A stretch of DNA of 64,000 nucleotides from Circinella minor (taxonomy: Eukaryota > Mucoromycota > Mucoromycetes > Mucorales > Lichtheimiaceae). Under the pieces are notes generated by a model. It did no database searches, was not told the DNA's origin, and worked only from the letters and a program-made list of their open reading frames with translations. The position numbers and the translations under genes were made by a program. This document shows, piece after piece, positions 24,610 through 37,180 of this stretch; position 1 is the first letter of the stretch, and every line of letters starts with the position of its first letter. The stretch covers positions 1 through 64,000 of the forward strand of contig JAEPRB010000158.1 of the NCBI GenBank assembly GCA_016758965.1, given 5' to 3'.

Positions 24610-25677
24610 CTATTGGTCTTTCTTTTGGGGAGTAGCAGGTAAACGTGCAGTATCCTGTAAATGTTCTTCACGATAAACACAATAAAGAGCAAAGCCACCA
24701 CCAGGGCCCAAAAAGATAGAACCAATAAGCATGATAAGGACACCTTTAATACCATGATCGAAAAATGCCCAAATAGCACATCCAAAGTAACAGATTAATA
24801 GATCGGCAGTAAAAATATGTGTTGCCACAATTCGACCCAATTGTTCCACAGTAACACCCGTCATTTGACCATTATACACATTCAACAAGTTGATGAATGT
24901 CTCTACTGTCAACATGCCTTCCATTTTTAATCGGATATATAATATATAATAAATGAGAGCATTGATCATACCAATCAACATATAAACACGTTGAACTGCA
25001 TTTCGACTATCGGCTACTTTCAATTTGGCACGTGCTTCTGCGGTCATTCGCATATCCTCTTCATCTTCCAAATAACGCATTAATGGATCCAACAACAAGA
25101 TCAATCCACCCGTCCATAAAGGAGCAAATTGCCATACCATGGCACCTATTTTTTGCATTTCCAACGTTTCGACCAAAAGCATTGCAGCAGTCGGAGCGGC
25201 ATAACCCAGCAAGATGGATAACAAGATAGAATTAGCTCGTCCAGGTGAAATATGAACATTGCGAACATCCTTGATTACCGTATTGTCAAAACAATAAAAA
25301 ATAGCTGGAATCCATAAAAATAATAAAACATTGGACATGCCCATAAAGTTGGAAATCAGACCCCAAAATGAAAAGCAAGAAAGGAATCGGTTGGAGCGTG
25401 TACGTGAGCCTTCGAGTGCAAACACTGTTAATATAAGACCAAAGAAACCAAGTAAAAGCCAAGTAATGTCGTAACCAAGTGGATCACGGAATGCATGATT
25501 GAAAACAGTTACTATCATGCACAAGTATGTGTCAAAACCATAAATGCCAGTCAATTGTTTGACATCATACAGTTCACATGTTCGATATAAATCGTTAACA
25601 TCAGGTAGTTCCATAAAATAGTACAAAGATAATGCTCCTAGCGGTACACATACTGCTAATGATAATAAAAACTTCAT
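24610..25677 (-). CDS. Predicted multi-pass membrane protein, family not recognised
   Basis: A single uninterrupted exon of 355 codons, unusual among the intron-rich neighbours. The product begins with a hydrophobic segment (MKFLLSLAVCVPLGALSLYY) that is a signal anchor or first helix. About seven or eight further hydrophobic segments follow, and a polar tail ends ATPQKKDQ. Conserved-looking elements are GYDITWLLLGFFGLIL, FAPLWTGGLILLLDPL and SIFLGPGGGFALY. I know of similar uncharacterised fungal integral membrane proteins but no assigned function. It converges on the MFS gene with 194 bp between stops. Confidence 0.75.
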   Translation of the reverse strand: MKFLLSLAVCVPLGALSLYYFMELPDVNDLYRTCELYDVKQLTGIYGFDTYLCMIVTVFNHAFRDPLGYDITWLLLGFFGLILTVFALEGSRTRSNRFLSCFSFWGLISNFMGMSNVLLFLWIPAIFYCFDNTVIKDVRNVHISPGRANSILLSILLGYAAPTAAMLLVETLEMQKIGAMVWQFAPLWTGGLILLLDPLMRYLEDEEDMRMTAEARAKLKVADSRNAVQRVYMLIGMINALIYYILYIRLKMEGMLTVETFINLLNVYNGQMTGVTVEQLGRIVATHIFTADLLICYFGCAIWAFFDHGIKGVLIMLIGSIFLGPGGGFALYCVYREEHLQDTARLPATPQKKDQ

Positions 25678-26917
25678 ATTTATTTCTTCTTATGGTATAA
25701 AATAAAAATGTTTTTAATACGTCTCCAAAAAGAAGAGTTAGAACAGTTTTTTTTTTTTTTTTTTACTTTAGCTTAGACAATACAAAGCTTAAGTTTGATT
25801 CCAGAATAGGCAATCCGGATATTCCAGCCAATCTGCCAGTATGTCCGAGTGAACCCTTTCTTTCAATTAATCAGCGACTTCCCGTCCTAAATAATTGGTG
25901 GAAATCGTGGAACAGTACTGATATTCAATATAGTTATATAATATGACATCATATTACAGATTTCCAAAGTATCATATCTTTATATGACAAACAATATTTA
26001 AAAATGGTTGATATCTATCATAGTTGTAACTAATTTTTCTTAAAAGGAGTATGTGGACTTCAACAACATATAATTCACTGTCTTTTATATCTAATCATTA
26101 GTCTACGTATTCCTAATCAAGTAGAAATCAGAAGTATAATAATGGTTTCTTTCCTCTGTTGATGATCTTGTTAAGTGTTTAGGTCTCATATACATAGATG
26201 GCATTGGTGTGAAAATGTCGTGCTGTCCTCATCCATCCTATTTTTTAGTGTTACTGTATCTCAATAATTATGGGGTAATTATTTGATAGATAAGCATCCA
26301 TTGTCCCCTTTAGGCCCTCATTGTACGTTCAAGCTCTTTTATGTTTCTGGAACGTAGACTATAGTATACTTTTTTTTATGAATTTAGTGGACGGAGCTGA
26401 GGAAAACAACATAATAAAATAATTGGTAACGTTTATTTTCTTCTCTAAGAAATGAAACTGCCAACTTCTAACTAAAGGTTTATTAAAATAAATATATCAC
26501 CATGGTAACAATATATGTGCGAGGTTCCCAGTTAGGCTAGTTTCTACATTTCGTTACCTACTGATTATGTTTTACGTACTACTATCGACTATTATATTTT
26601 GTACGTACATATATATTGATATTTCATAATTTGAATGTACCTATTTTCCCACAATGTTTCTCTTTTCTGAATCACGGATGTCTATTTACTAAAATTAATT
26701 AAATAAATATATCTTACTGCCTTTATATATATATATACATGTAATGTGTCTAACTTGAAAAGTTTATTGCGTGATTACTACTATTGTTTCCAATAATCAC
26801 TACAAGTTGGCTTTGTTCAAAATTATAAATAACGAGTCAAAAAAAGAATATGAGGATGTTTTATTATTTACTAGAATGATTGATTATTAGGTTTAAAATG
26901 AAAAAATTAATTATTAA
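25678..26917. other. Intergenic stretch
   Basis: 5' flank of the membrane protein gene and 3' flank of the Spt20 gene. A poly-T run lies at 25748-25764. Several TACGTA sites occur (near 26104, 26574 and 26603). No coding signal was found. Confidence 0.4.
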
Positions 26918-29900
26918 TTATTGTTGCTGTTGCTGTTGACCCGATGGATTACTGTTCCCTCCCATCATATGCTGTTGACCACCCGCCGATGAATTATTAT
27001 TAGCTGCACCCATCATTCGTTGTTGCTGAGCAGCAATAGCAGCAGCATATTGTTGTTGCTGTAACTGTTGTTGTTGTAAATTAGGAAATTGTTGTTGTTG
27101 TTGAGCATTCTGTTGTTGTTGTTGTTGCTGTTGGTTTTGTTGTTGAACTCTTAAGGCATTTGCACGTATACTTGTTATTAAAGCAATTTGTTGAGGTGTT
27201 AACTGCTGTTGAGGTTGTCCCGGTTGTTGCCCTACTTGTTGACCTAATTGTTGGCCAAGCTGTTGGGTTGGTTGTTGGCCTGGTTGTTGCCCTCTTCCAC
27301 GCATAGCTAGATTAGACCTTTGTAACATTAATTGTTGTAAAATTTGTTGTTGCATGGGGTTCATTTGATTCGGATTTAATGCAGGTCCTGCTTTACTGGC
27401 AGCTAATCGTGCTTGAGCTTGCGCTTGCGCTTGTAATTGAGCTTGTGTAAATTGTGGACGATTTTGTTGTTGTTGACCTGCTTGTGCTTGTAATTGAGCT
27501 CTTGCATGTGCTTGTAGTTGAGCCTGTATTTGTGCTTGTAATTGAGCATTGGATTGTCGTGGTTGTTGTTGACCTGGTACTTGCTGTTGACCCTGTTGCC
27601 CTTGCAGTGGTTGTGGTAATTGTTGAGGGGTTTGTTGAGGAGTAGGTTGACGCTGTTGTTGAGGAGTTTGTGGTGTTTGTTGCTGTTGTTGTTGTTGTTG
27701 TTGTTGTTGCTGCTGCTGATTTTGGGCTTGAGCTTGAGCTTGCGCTTGCGCTTGTTGTTGTGCTTGAGCAGCTTGCTGCATTCGTTGATTTTGATATTGT
27801 TGAAGAATACTATGTTGTTGCTGTTGAATAGTAGTAATTTGTTGTTGATATAATTCTTGAGTAATACCACCTTGTTGAAATAATTGAGTTAATCTCTGTC
27901 GTTGAATCATACATCCAGCCATTTGTTGCTGATGCTGTGGACTAAGTAATGATAAAATTTGTTGTGCTTGATTCCTTGGTTGTTGTTGTTGTTGTTGCTG
28001 TTGCTGCTGTTGTTGTTGTACTTGCTGTGCTTGTTGAAATTGTTGTTGTTGGGGAGAAGCTTGATTACCAGCAGCAGCATTAGCTGCATTCAACATTTGT
28101 TGCTGTTGTTGCGTTTGTTGTTGTTGACGAGAATTGGCTAATGCTTGTTGTAATTGTTGTTGTTGTAACATATTTACATTTCCAGATGCAGCGAACTGAC
28201 TTAATAATTGTTGAGCTGTAGCAGGTGGAATGGTCCGTGTAGCCAACAATTGCTGTATCCGTTGGAAATTAATTTGTTGTTGTTGTTGGTGTTGTTGGCT
28301 AGTCGTTTGTTGTTGAAGATTAGTCATGGGTTGTTGTATGCCAGTCATGGCTGGACTAGGTGTAGCACCATTAGCTGAAGTAGACATATTTGGTCTGCCC
28401 ATGCCAGCAGCAATTGCCGCTGCCGCAGCTGCGGCAGATGTCATAACATTTGGTTGTTGTTGTTGTTGTCCATTCATTGATAACATGGTTGGATTACTAC
28501 GAGGTGTAGTTGGCTGTTGTTGTACAAAACCGGGTTGTTGTTGTGAAATTGAGCTCATTGTAGGTCCAGCAGCCATTTGTGTAGTTGCTCGTAATGGGAG
28601 TGCTAATGATTGCATAGCGGATTGAGGTGGTAACGATGTCATATGATGTTGTTGAGGTGTTTGTGGTTGTTGTTGAGGCGTACCAAGCTGTGTGTGAGAA
28701 GGAGAAGGAGTATGTTGTTGTTGTTTTATTCCTCCAGCAGCATTTGCCATACTCATTTGTTGTTGAGTTTGTGCTTGTGGTTGAGATTGTTGAGATGGAG
28801 GTCGTGGAAGGGCAGCATGAGCCTGAGCAGGGGTTGGAACATGTGCTTGGGTTGGAGTGACAAGATGAGGTTGTGTTGGAGTAGAGCTCCTTGACGGGGT
28901 ATTATGTGAAGAGGGTGTATGTTGTGGTTGTTGTTGAGGGGTTTGTGGTTGGGATTGATTCGGTACTTGTGATTGTGATGGTTGGGTTGTTTGTCGTGGT
29001 GTTTGTTGAGAAGATTGAATAGGAGTTTTCTGTTGGGATTGTACTTGTGGTTGTGAGGTTTGTGATGATGGAGGTTGTGGTTGTGATATAGGTGCCGATA
29101 CTTGTCCTTGTTGACCACTTTGTGATAATTGACCTTGCGTATGAGCTTGAACTGCTTGCGCTTGTGCTTGTGCCTGAGCCAATAAATTGAGTTGAGGTTT
29201 TCCTTGCTGTTTCGCACGTGCTTGCTGTCCTTGCAACTGTTGTTGAATTCCATTAGCTTGTAGCTGGAAGTTATTATATTGTTGTTGATGTTGTGCTTGA
29301 GCAGATAATCGACCAGCAACTAAAGGTGATCGTGGAACTGGATTGGCCAGATTGTTATCACATATTAATTGATTAAATAATCCATAAGTACTTTTTAAAT
29401 GAACAATGTATGTTTCCATAAGATATTCTGGACCAATCTTAAATCTAATGAATTATGATTATTATTAGTAACTATTCTATTATTTCTTTTATATAATATC
29501 TATCAGTCCATCACTTTTTTTTTAAAAAAAAAAATTACATACTCAATATTTCCACCATTAATACTTGTATCAAATGCAGTACCCCATCGAAATACACCAT
29601 CATACTCATTATTTTGCGTATATAAATCCACAACAGTATATACAGTTTCTATATAATAAAAAAAATCATTAGTTTTCCATTCATATTTGATATCGATATA
29701 TTCATTTTTATAGATTATAACAACCAACTTACTTTCCCCCTCTGATCGTTCGAATCGAATAGTACGAACACATTTTCGACCATCTGGTAAATTCGGTGGT
29801 TCCAATAATACTTTACGTCCTCCTTTCTTTTTCGCTTCAATAGATGGTATTGGTTCAGTATCCAATTTTTGTCGTTTTGCTCTCCAATCATGTAAGAATG

Positions 29901-30236
29901 AAATTTTGCCAAAACTATGATATATATATAAATGAATAATTAAGTACGTACATACATACATATACCATCTTTTTTTTTTTTTTTACCCAATCTATCTATC
30001 AAATATATATTTATTCTTACCTTGGTTCAAATGGAAAGGATCGTTTTGCACGTTTATCCATTATTGTCATTAATTTATTATTTTCAGCCTTCTTTGCAAG
30101 TTTTTGTTCTCTTTCCAGAGAATTCCATTTTTGCCTTCGTTTGATTTTACGATGGCCACTAGCATATTCAAGTGCATTACTTATTCGAGTAACATGAATT
30201 GATGGATCAAGGCAAAGTGGTTCTTCTGTTGCAAGC

Positions 30237-30270
<34 letters not shown>

Positions 30271-31326
30271 TGATCGTTTTTTTTTTTTTGTTAATTAAAT
30301 TTAGTTCTATTTCTTCCACTCTTTTCTGTTTTTCTTTTTTTTTTAATTGTAATTTATCTACCAAAACTTTGGATTCAACTTCAAGAGCAATATCTTCAGT
30401 CCAAGAATATCCCCAATCTTCATTTAATAATATAATATCTGTCCATAAACTTTCAGCTGTAGGTTGCATAGCCACCCGTTTAATGATAGGTTCTTCTGTT
30501 TTACGATGATCATGTATTTCAACAATCAAACAACCTTCATAATAACGACAGGCAGCTTCATCAAATACATCCATTAAATCAGGAGGAAGACGTTTTTCTT
30601 TTATACAACTTAAAAAATCCTATATTATTATCATTATTAGTTGATTTATTTTTCAAAGTAATTATAATGCTAATTTTTCTTTTTTTGTTACCTTAAATTG
30701 ACTTTTATATGAAAAGAATCCATCCTGATAAAATAATAAACAATATATATAAATGACTTTCTTTGTTCTTACTCGCGTTTTAAACGCGCTATGTTAAGAG
30801 AGATAATATTACACACATACCTCATGCTCAAATTTAAAATAAGTTGGATATAAATGAAGTACTAAAGAAGGTGGTTCATTAGCATGACGGCTTAATAAGT
30901 CTAACATATACATTATAAATGGTTATTAGTAAATTAAATTGAATCGTTATTCTTTTTATATATTATATATAATAACAACCTTTTTCATCTCGTCGTAACG
31001 ATCGCTAAAATAAAAATAACAATAGGTTAATAAAAATAAAAATAATATAAAATATATAATAATTTAAAAAACAATAAATGATTAAATATATATTTTACCT
31101 GATCTATTTCTTTTTCTTTTTCTTTTAGTTTTTCTTTTTGTTGTCGTTGTTGTCTTTGCCAATTTAAACGTTTCTCCTTATTATTATTAGTGTTGTTGTT
31201 ACTGCTTACATTATTATTATTCGTTTTTCGAGACAAGATAGCAGCTTGTTTAGAGTGAAGTTCTGCCATTTGTGTTACAGCATTTTGATTAGCTTGTAAC
31301 TTTGCCATTAATTTGGCAGAGGCCAT
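26918..31326 (-). CDS. Spt20, SAGA coactivator complex subunit, with very long Gln-rich tail
   Basis: Minus-strand gene, start ATG 31326. The N-terminus is basic and Gln/Asn-rich. The Spt20 domain follows: LVLHLYPTYFKFEHEDGFF, YYEGCLIVEIHDHR, KRVAMQPTAESLW, LCLDPSIHVTRISNALEYAS and PSFGKISFLHDWRAKR. The core pattern (YPTYF-x-F, YEGCLIVE-V/I-HDHR) is diagnostic. Later come KVLLEPPNLPDG and RWGTAFDTSINGG. The last exon (from about 29416) encodes around 830 residues dominated by Gln, with Ala-Gln repeats and an Ala-rich patch. Spt20 holds SAGA together for TBP delivery and histone acetylation. The tail resembles Gln-rich activation regions. An in-phase (AT)n tract lies in an intron at about 30237-30260. 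Confidence 0.9.
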
Positions 31327-31766
31327 GGTGAAATAGCGATTATTATTTAAAAAAAGAGAAAGTGGGAGTTAAAGAAAGAAAAGAGATATATAGTTGGGCG
31401 GAGAGAAATATATGGAGTAGGATAAAGAGAGAACGAAAGAAAGAGAGGAAAAGGAAAGAGACTTTATAGAAAAATTTATTCTATTTATTTTATATATTTA
31501 ATATAGACAAGAGTTAAGCTTTAATAGAGAATAAGTTTGTACCTGATCAAAGTAAATAATAATAATAAGCGTTATCAATATTATATATATCATGCTTATT
31601 ATAAAATATATATATATATTACTGAGTATATGTTTAAAACAATCTTTTAGTTACCTAAAAGGTGTAAAACTTTCCAATCAAACCTAGAAAATAAAAAACG
31701 CGCAGCCCTCTTTTCGTTTTCACTTTCTTTTTTTTTTTTTTTTTACCTTTATTTAAAAAAAAAAAA

Positions 31767-33442
31767 ATGAGTGACGTTGTCGAACAACCAAACCATCTCG
31801 AATTCGAATCTTATATTAACAACTATACTGGTAAAAAAAAATAATATATATCTTTTTTTTTTGTTTCACTTTGTTACGTGTACATTTCCACACAAAGTTA
31901 TTATTTTCTTGAACTTTAACGACATCAACCCCACTAAATCAAAACAACATTGTTATTTATTTAAGGACGTACTGCAATTGACCGAGCATTATTCATTGCA
32001 GATCATTGTACTGGTCTTCAAATAGAAGCTTTAAAATGGGCAGCTAATGAAATTAAAAAGTCAACACGCGATACTGAAAAATACATTTATTGTATAAAGA
32101 ATCTTAATACAGCCTTACAAGCGCGAGGTCAACCAACAGTAGAACCTGATAATACATGGATTAATAATTCTAATAAAGAAAATAAGACACATATTGAACA
32201 ATTGGAAAATGAACTTAAAGGTTCTAAAACATCATCAAAAGAAAATACACGAGTAAGTTATATATATGAGGGGAATTGAATAAAAGATATATAAACTTAT
32301 ATATATATATAATATATAGGATGGATTAAATCGTCTTGGTGAACTTTATCATCAAAGTGGTGATCTTACAAATTCACTTAAAACATATGTTCGATCTCGT
32401 GATTATTGTTCTAATAGTGAACAATTATTAGAAATGTGTTTTCGTGTTATTCAGGTATATATATTCTAAAAAAGAAGAATAAATAATAATAATAATGAAT
32501 ATAAATAATCATAATTAATTGATTTATTTTTATTAGGTGAATATCGATCAAGAAAACTTTACTCATGTTAGTAGTTATGTTGCTAGAGCAGAAGCAACAC
32601 CTAATTTACCTAAAAAAGATTTGATTCAAGGCAAATTAGAATCATGTCGTGCACTTATCAGTTTACATCAATATGAACCTTATGTTCATGTAGCCAATGC
32701 TTTAATGAATGTTTCTTTTGAAATGAATAATACATTCAATAGTGTTCTTTCAGCAAATGATATAGCTATCTATGGTACTTTATGTGCATTGGCTTCTTAT
32801 AGTCGACAAGAACTACGTACAAAAGTTATGTCTAATTCAGCATTTAAAAGTTATTTGGAATTGGAGCCTCAAATGCGAGAAATGATTGATACTTTTTATG
32901 AATCGAAATATGCAACTTGTTTAGAATTACTTGAAAGCTATCGAGTAAGTAATGGGTGGGTAGGATATATCATTATAATAATAATAATATTAATAATAAT
33001 CTATTCATTTAATTAGAATGATTTCTTATTGGATATTCATTTGGCACCTCATATTCCCAAATTATTCAAATTAATTCGTGAAAAAGCCATGGTACAATAC
33101 TGTATACCATTTTCAACCGTAGATTTAAATCGTATGGCTACTGCTTTTCATACAACAGTAACAATATTACAAAATGAACTTACTGAATTAATTGGTCGTG
33201 ATCATCGTATTGCTGCTAGAATTGATAGTCATCAAAAGGTAAATTACTAATAATAATAAAATTGAAAATAAAAGAAAAATGATTATTAAAATATAATAAA
33301 TTAGATATTATATGCCAAGAAACGTGATCAACGTCATCGAGCTTTAAAACAATCAATGCAAGCTGGTATTGAATATGAAAAATCAAGTAAAGCTTTAATG
33401 TTACGTTTAAAATTACTTGGTGCTGATATGATTGTTAAATAA
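31767..33442 (+). CDS. COP9 signalosome subunit 1 (PCI protein)
   Basis: About six exons on the plus strand, beginning MSDVVEQPNHLEFESYI directly after a poly-A leader. The helical N-terminal half contains RLGELYHQSGDLTNSLKTY, the TPR-like start of the Rpn7/CSN1 domain. DIAIYGTLCALASYSRQEL and NSAFKSYLELEPQMREMI are typical of CSN1/Rpn7, and the PCI winged-helix part contains KAMVQYCIPFSTVDLNRMA. The tail ends LRLKLLGADMIVK. CSN removes Nedd8 from cullins. Rpn7 is the alternative, but the short N-terminus and the C-terminus fit CSN1 (GPS1) better. It is transcribed towards the next gene, 257 bp away. Confidence 0.85.
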
Positions 33443-33699
33443 ACTTTTTAATCCAAAAAATAATGAATTTTTTTTTTTTTTTTTTGCTGCATGATTTAAA
33501 TATGGCTGAGTTTATTATTATTTTATCCCTTTCTGCCTTCTTTATTATTATTCAAATACTTATACTCTCCCTCTCTCTCACTTACTTTTTCTCTTTCTCT
33601 CAAACCAAGTTTTCAATTTAACTTCGACGCTCCCCCACCCCCACCTACCTACTTTTCCCTTTAAACCCCAGTTTTTTTTTAATATTATTTCTTTTAAAA

Positions 33700-35763
33700 A
33701 TGACGACTCATTCACCTGTAAATGCAGTACGTAGTTTATTGTTATATCGTTTTATTTACATAGAATAAATATAACTATATAATGTATTAAATTATAATTA
33801 ATAAAATGAAAAATATAAAGGGACATTCGTATGCTAATGCTGCGGAGGATTACGAAGATCGTGAAGCATGGGTAGAAGCTGCCGAAGCACATTCTAATGC
33901 TGCTGGTAAAAAAAAAAAAAAAAAGAAATTCTTTTTTAAACATTAAAAAAAAGGAAAGGAACTTTGTATATATATGTTAAAATACCTTTATTTTCTTTGT
34001 TTTAGAACAATTTCAAAAAGCTATTGAATTTACTCAAGATGCAGTTGTATGTATTATTATTAATACTATATTATAAATTTACTTAAAAAGAAAATTTTTA
34101 TTTATTAGACTTGTAAAACCTTAAGACTCTTACATTTGGATCATTTACGTAAAGCAAAAGAACTTGAACGTAAAATAACAAAAATAAAACAACAACAAGA
34201 AGAAGAACAAGAAAAACAAAGACAATTACAACAGCAACAAAATCAACGACCTTTAAGACAAAGTAATCATAATACAACTACAACTTTTGATATGAATGGA
34301 TTAAGACATGCCCTTCAAACAAGTAGAAGATTACAACATCCAAATAATTATCACAATACTATTAGTACTACAAGTGGAACAACATCACCTGCTATAGGTG
34401 GTTCTTATGCAGTACTTCCACCTGATGGTAGAGTAAGTTATTATTATTTGTTCATCTCAAGAAATATATATCCATGAGACCCATACGTTTATATACATAT
34501 GTCAACTAAATGATTCGAATAATAATAATAGCTTGATGATGAAGATAATGAAGATGAATCGGATCCTTTTAATAAGTTTTGGGAAGTCGTTGAAACATTA
34601 GTTGATAAATTATCTAATCCAGTAGCATTTGCATCTGTACCATTAAATGAAAATGATAATCCAACACCCGCATGGAATTTACAAAAACATGAAAAACAAG
34701 ATGAAGACGAGGATGGTGTTGCAGCAAAAATGGTTGAATCTTATTTTTTTGTACCTGAACCAAGACAAGGAAATCTCAGGTAAAAATTTAGATTAACATT
34801 TAAAATAATACTAAACAAGAAGAGAAAAGCTTTATTTACAAATATATATCTATATATATATATATATACATATATTTAGACAACATGATTATGCTGCTGA
34901 GAATGAACAATTGAAGAAACAAATAGAACAATTAGTGAAAAGGGTTCAAACATTAGAAAAGGTAATGAACTGATAAAAAAAAAAGAATTTAAAAAATGAT
35001 TTGAGAGGGGCAAATAAATAAGATTTATTATATTTCTTTTTATAGACAGCAGAAGAAAGTAATATGTTGAAGAGTAGTATTCTTCAATTCCGTAACGATG
35101 TACAGAAACAAGCCAAACGTATTATGCAAAGTCATGACTATTCTCATATGAGAGCATCGTCATCAGCAGCTCTTATGGCAACAAGTAATACCAATACACC
35201 ATCTTATAATCCTATTACTAATATTAGTAGCAGTAGTAGTTATATACGTCCTTCAAGCGATCTTGGTAAAATATTCTTAAAAACCCAAAGGGGGATTAGT
35301 ATTTTAAAGGTACTATACTAATATGAATTTTATTTAATACATTCATTCTATATATTTAGCTGCACGTGTTAAAGAGTTAGAAGAAGAAAATCGACAATTA
35401 AGGATTCAAAGTGAAAAACAACAAGCATTAATGAATAAATACCGAGAACGGTGGGAAAAGTTGAAAGAAAGTGCAAAGAAACGACGTTCACAGCAACCAA
35501 ATCAACAAGACATATCATCACCTTCTTCATCATCTAACATGGGAGGAGGGAATAATAATAATAATAGGATGAATTATACTAAATTAGCCAGTTGTTCTTC
35601 AGAGTACGTAAGTGGAGGGAATAGTGGGAGACAACCAACATTATTACGGACATTAGCACAACAATCTTCACCAGTAGGAGGTACACCACCTTTTGCTGAT
35701 CCATCACCTAGACAACAAGCATCGTCTAGAAAAGGAACATCATCATCATCATCATCAAGTTAA
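33700..35763 (+). CDS. MIT-domain and coiled-coil protein, Atg38/NRBF2-like
   Basis: A multi-exon plus-strand gene. After a nine-residue first exon, GHSYANAAEDYEDREAWVEA continues into AAEQFQKAIEFTQDA and TLRLLHLDHLRKAKELERKI, a three-helix MIT repeat as at the start of Atg38 and NRBF2. Next come a Gln/Asn-rich linker, an acidic DEDNEDESDPFNKFWEVVE segment (NRBF2-like proteins have a comparable conserved F-x-x-FW-like patch), two coiled coils (ENEQLKKQIEQLVKRVQTLE and RVKELEEENRQLRIQ) and a Ser-rich disordered tail. Atg38/NRBF2 tethers Atg14 and Vps34 in the autophagy PI3-kinase complex. The assignment rests on architecture, so another MIT protein of endosomal traffic is possible. Atg9 is encoded 3.3 kb downstream. 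Confidence 0.6.
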
Positions 35764-36034
35764 AAAAAATATTATGATTAAATAACCTTCAATTCTTTCC
35801 TTAAACAAAAAGTGCTTATGTTTATATATATATATATATAATAACTCTGTATACCCCCCCCCCAAAAAAAAACCCCCTTCAAAAACCATTCTTCATATCA
35901 TCATCTATCTTTTCTCTTCTTTATCTTTTGCTTTTTACAAAAAGAAAAAAAAAAAAGTTATATGATATTATACTATTATACTATATTTTGCAATGATTAC
36001 TTATTATTACTACGTGTTTTTTTTTTTTATTTTG

Positions 36035-37147
36035 TTATCCACTATCATCATAATTATATTTTTTTCTCCATAAATCATATACTTTTCGATAATTTCCTAT
36101 TTCATCATTCTTGACTTCTTGTTGTCGTGATACAGATTTGTTTGTCAATTCAATAAATAAATGTAACCAATTCATTGCATTGGTAACAGTAAAAAATTCT
36201 TCTGTAATACATGTTGTGGATTGTTTTTTCAATTTTGCATGTAAATCATTTTGTGTTAATAATTGATACATAAGGTCAGCTACACCTTGAACATCACCCA
36301 CAGGTAATAAGAATCCATTTATTCCTTCTCGGATTTGTAAAGGAATACCACCTGCTTGATAAGCAATGACCGGTATACCTTTGAAAGTTGCTTCAGTTAC
36401 TTTAATTTCAAAACCTTCTCGATGACTTAATTGTAAAGCTGCATGGGCATTTCGTAAAACTGTATTTAATAATTGATCTGATGGTGGTAGACGAGCTACA
36501 CTAATATCAGATGCATAATCCACCATTCGATCAATTCTACGATGTGTATCTTCATAAATCACAGCACCTTCTGGATCATCAATTGATCCATGACCACCTA
36601 TATATTGATAAAAATTCATTTATTTATTTATATTTAGTAAAAGGCAAACGATAATATATATATATATATATACAATGTCCTTTCTCATCCACTCCTCCCC
36701 CTTTTATTATTATTATTATTAATTCAAAACTTACATAAGATAAGTTGTGGTATATAAGCAGGATCATAATCCATTTCATCCAATTTCTTTCGTAATATTG
36801 AATAAGCTTCAAGACAATCCGGAATTCCTTTAGAGGGATCAAATCTAGCAATTTGAACAAAATAAGGTCGTTCCCAATCGACTTCATTGGAGCCTTGGTC
36901 AACACACATACGATTAAATATACGTTGATAATAATCCATATTTATACCACTCATAGTTTTATTTAATCCATCCAATGGATCAGTTGTTGCTGGCATCAAT
37001 ACTACTTTTTCTTTTGGAACTTGATCAGGAACAAAATTTTCAACTGGATGAGCAATGAATACATCTGTTTCCTTGATAAAATTCCATAGAAATCTTGTAT
37101 GTAATAATAATATGTGTATATTAATAAATTTATCATTGATTATCCCC

Positions 37148-37180
<33 letters not shown>

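Noticed and set aside
27403..29319. Several long ORFs on both strands overlapping the Spt20 tail, rich in Leu or Asn
   Set aside because: They are other-frame translations of CAA/CAG repeats in the Gln-rich region (poly-Leu, poly-Val, poly-Asn). The Spt20 frame alone connects to the conserved domain.
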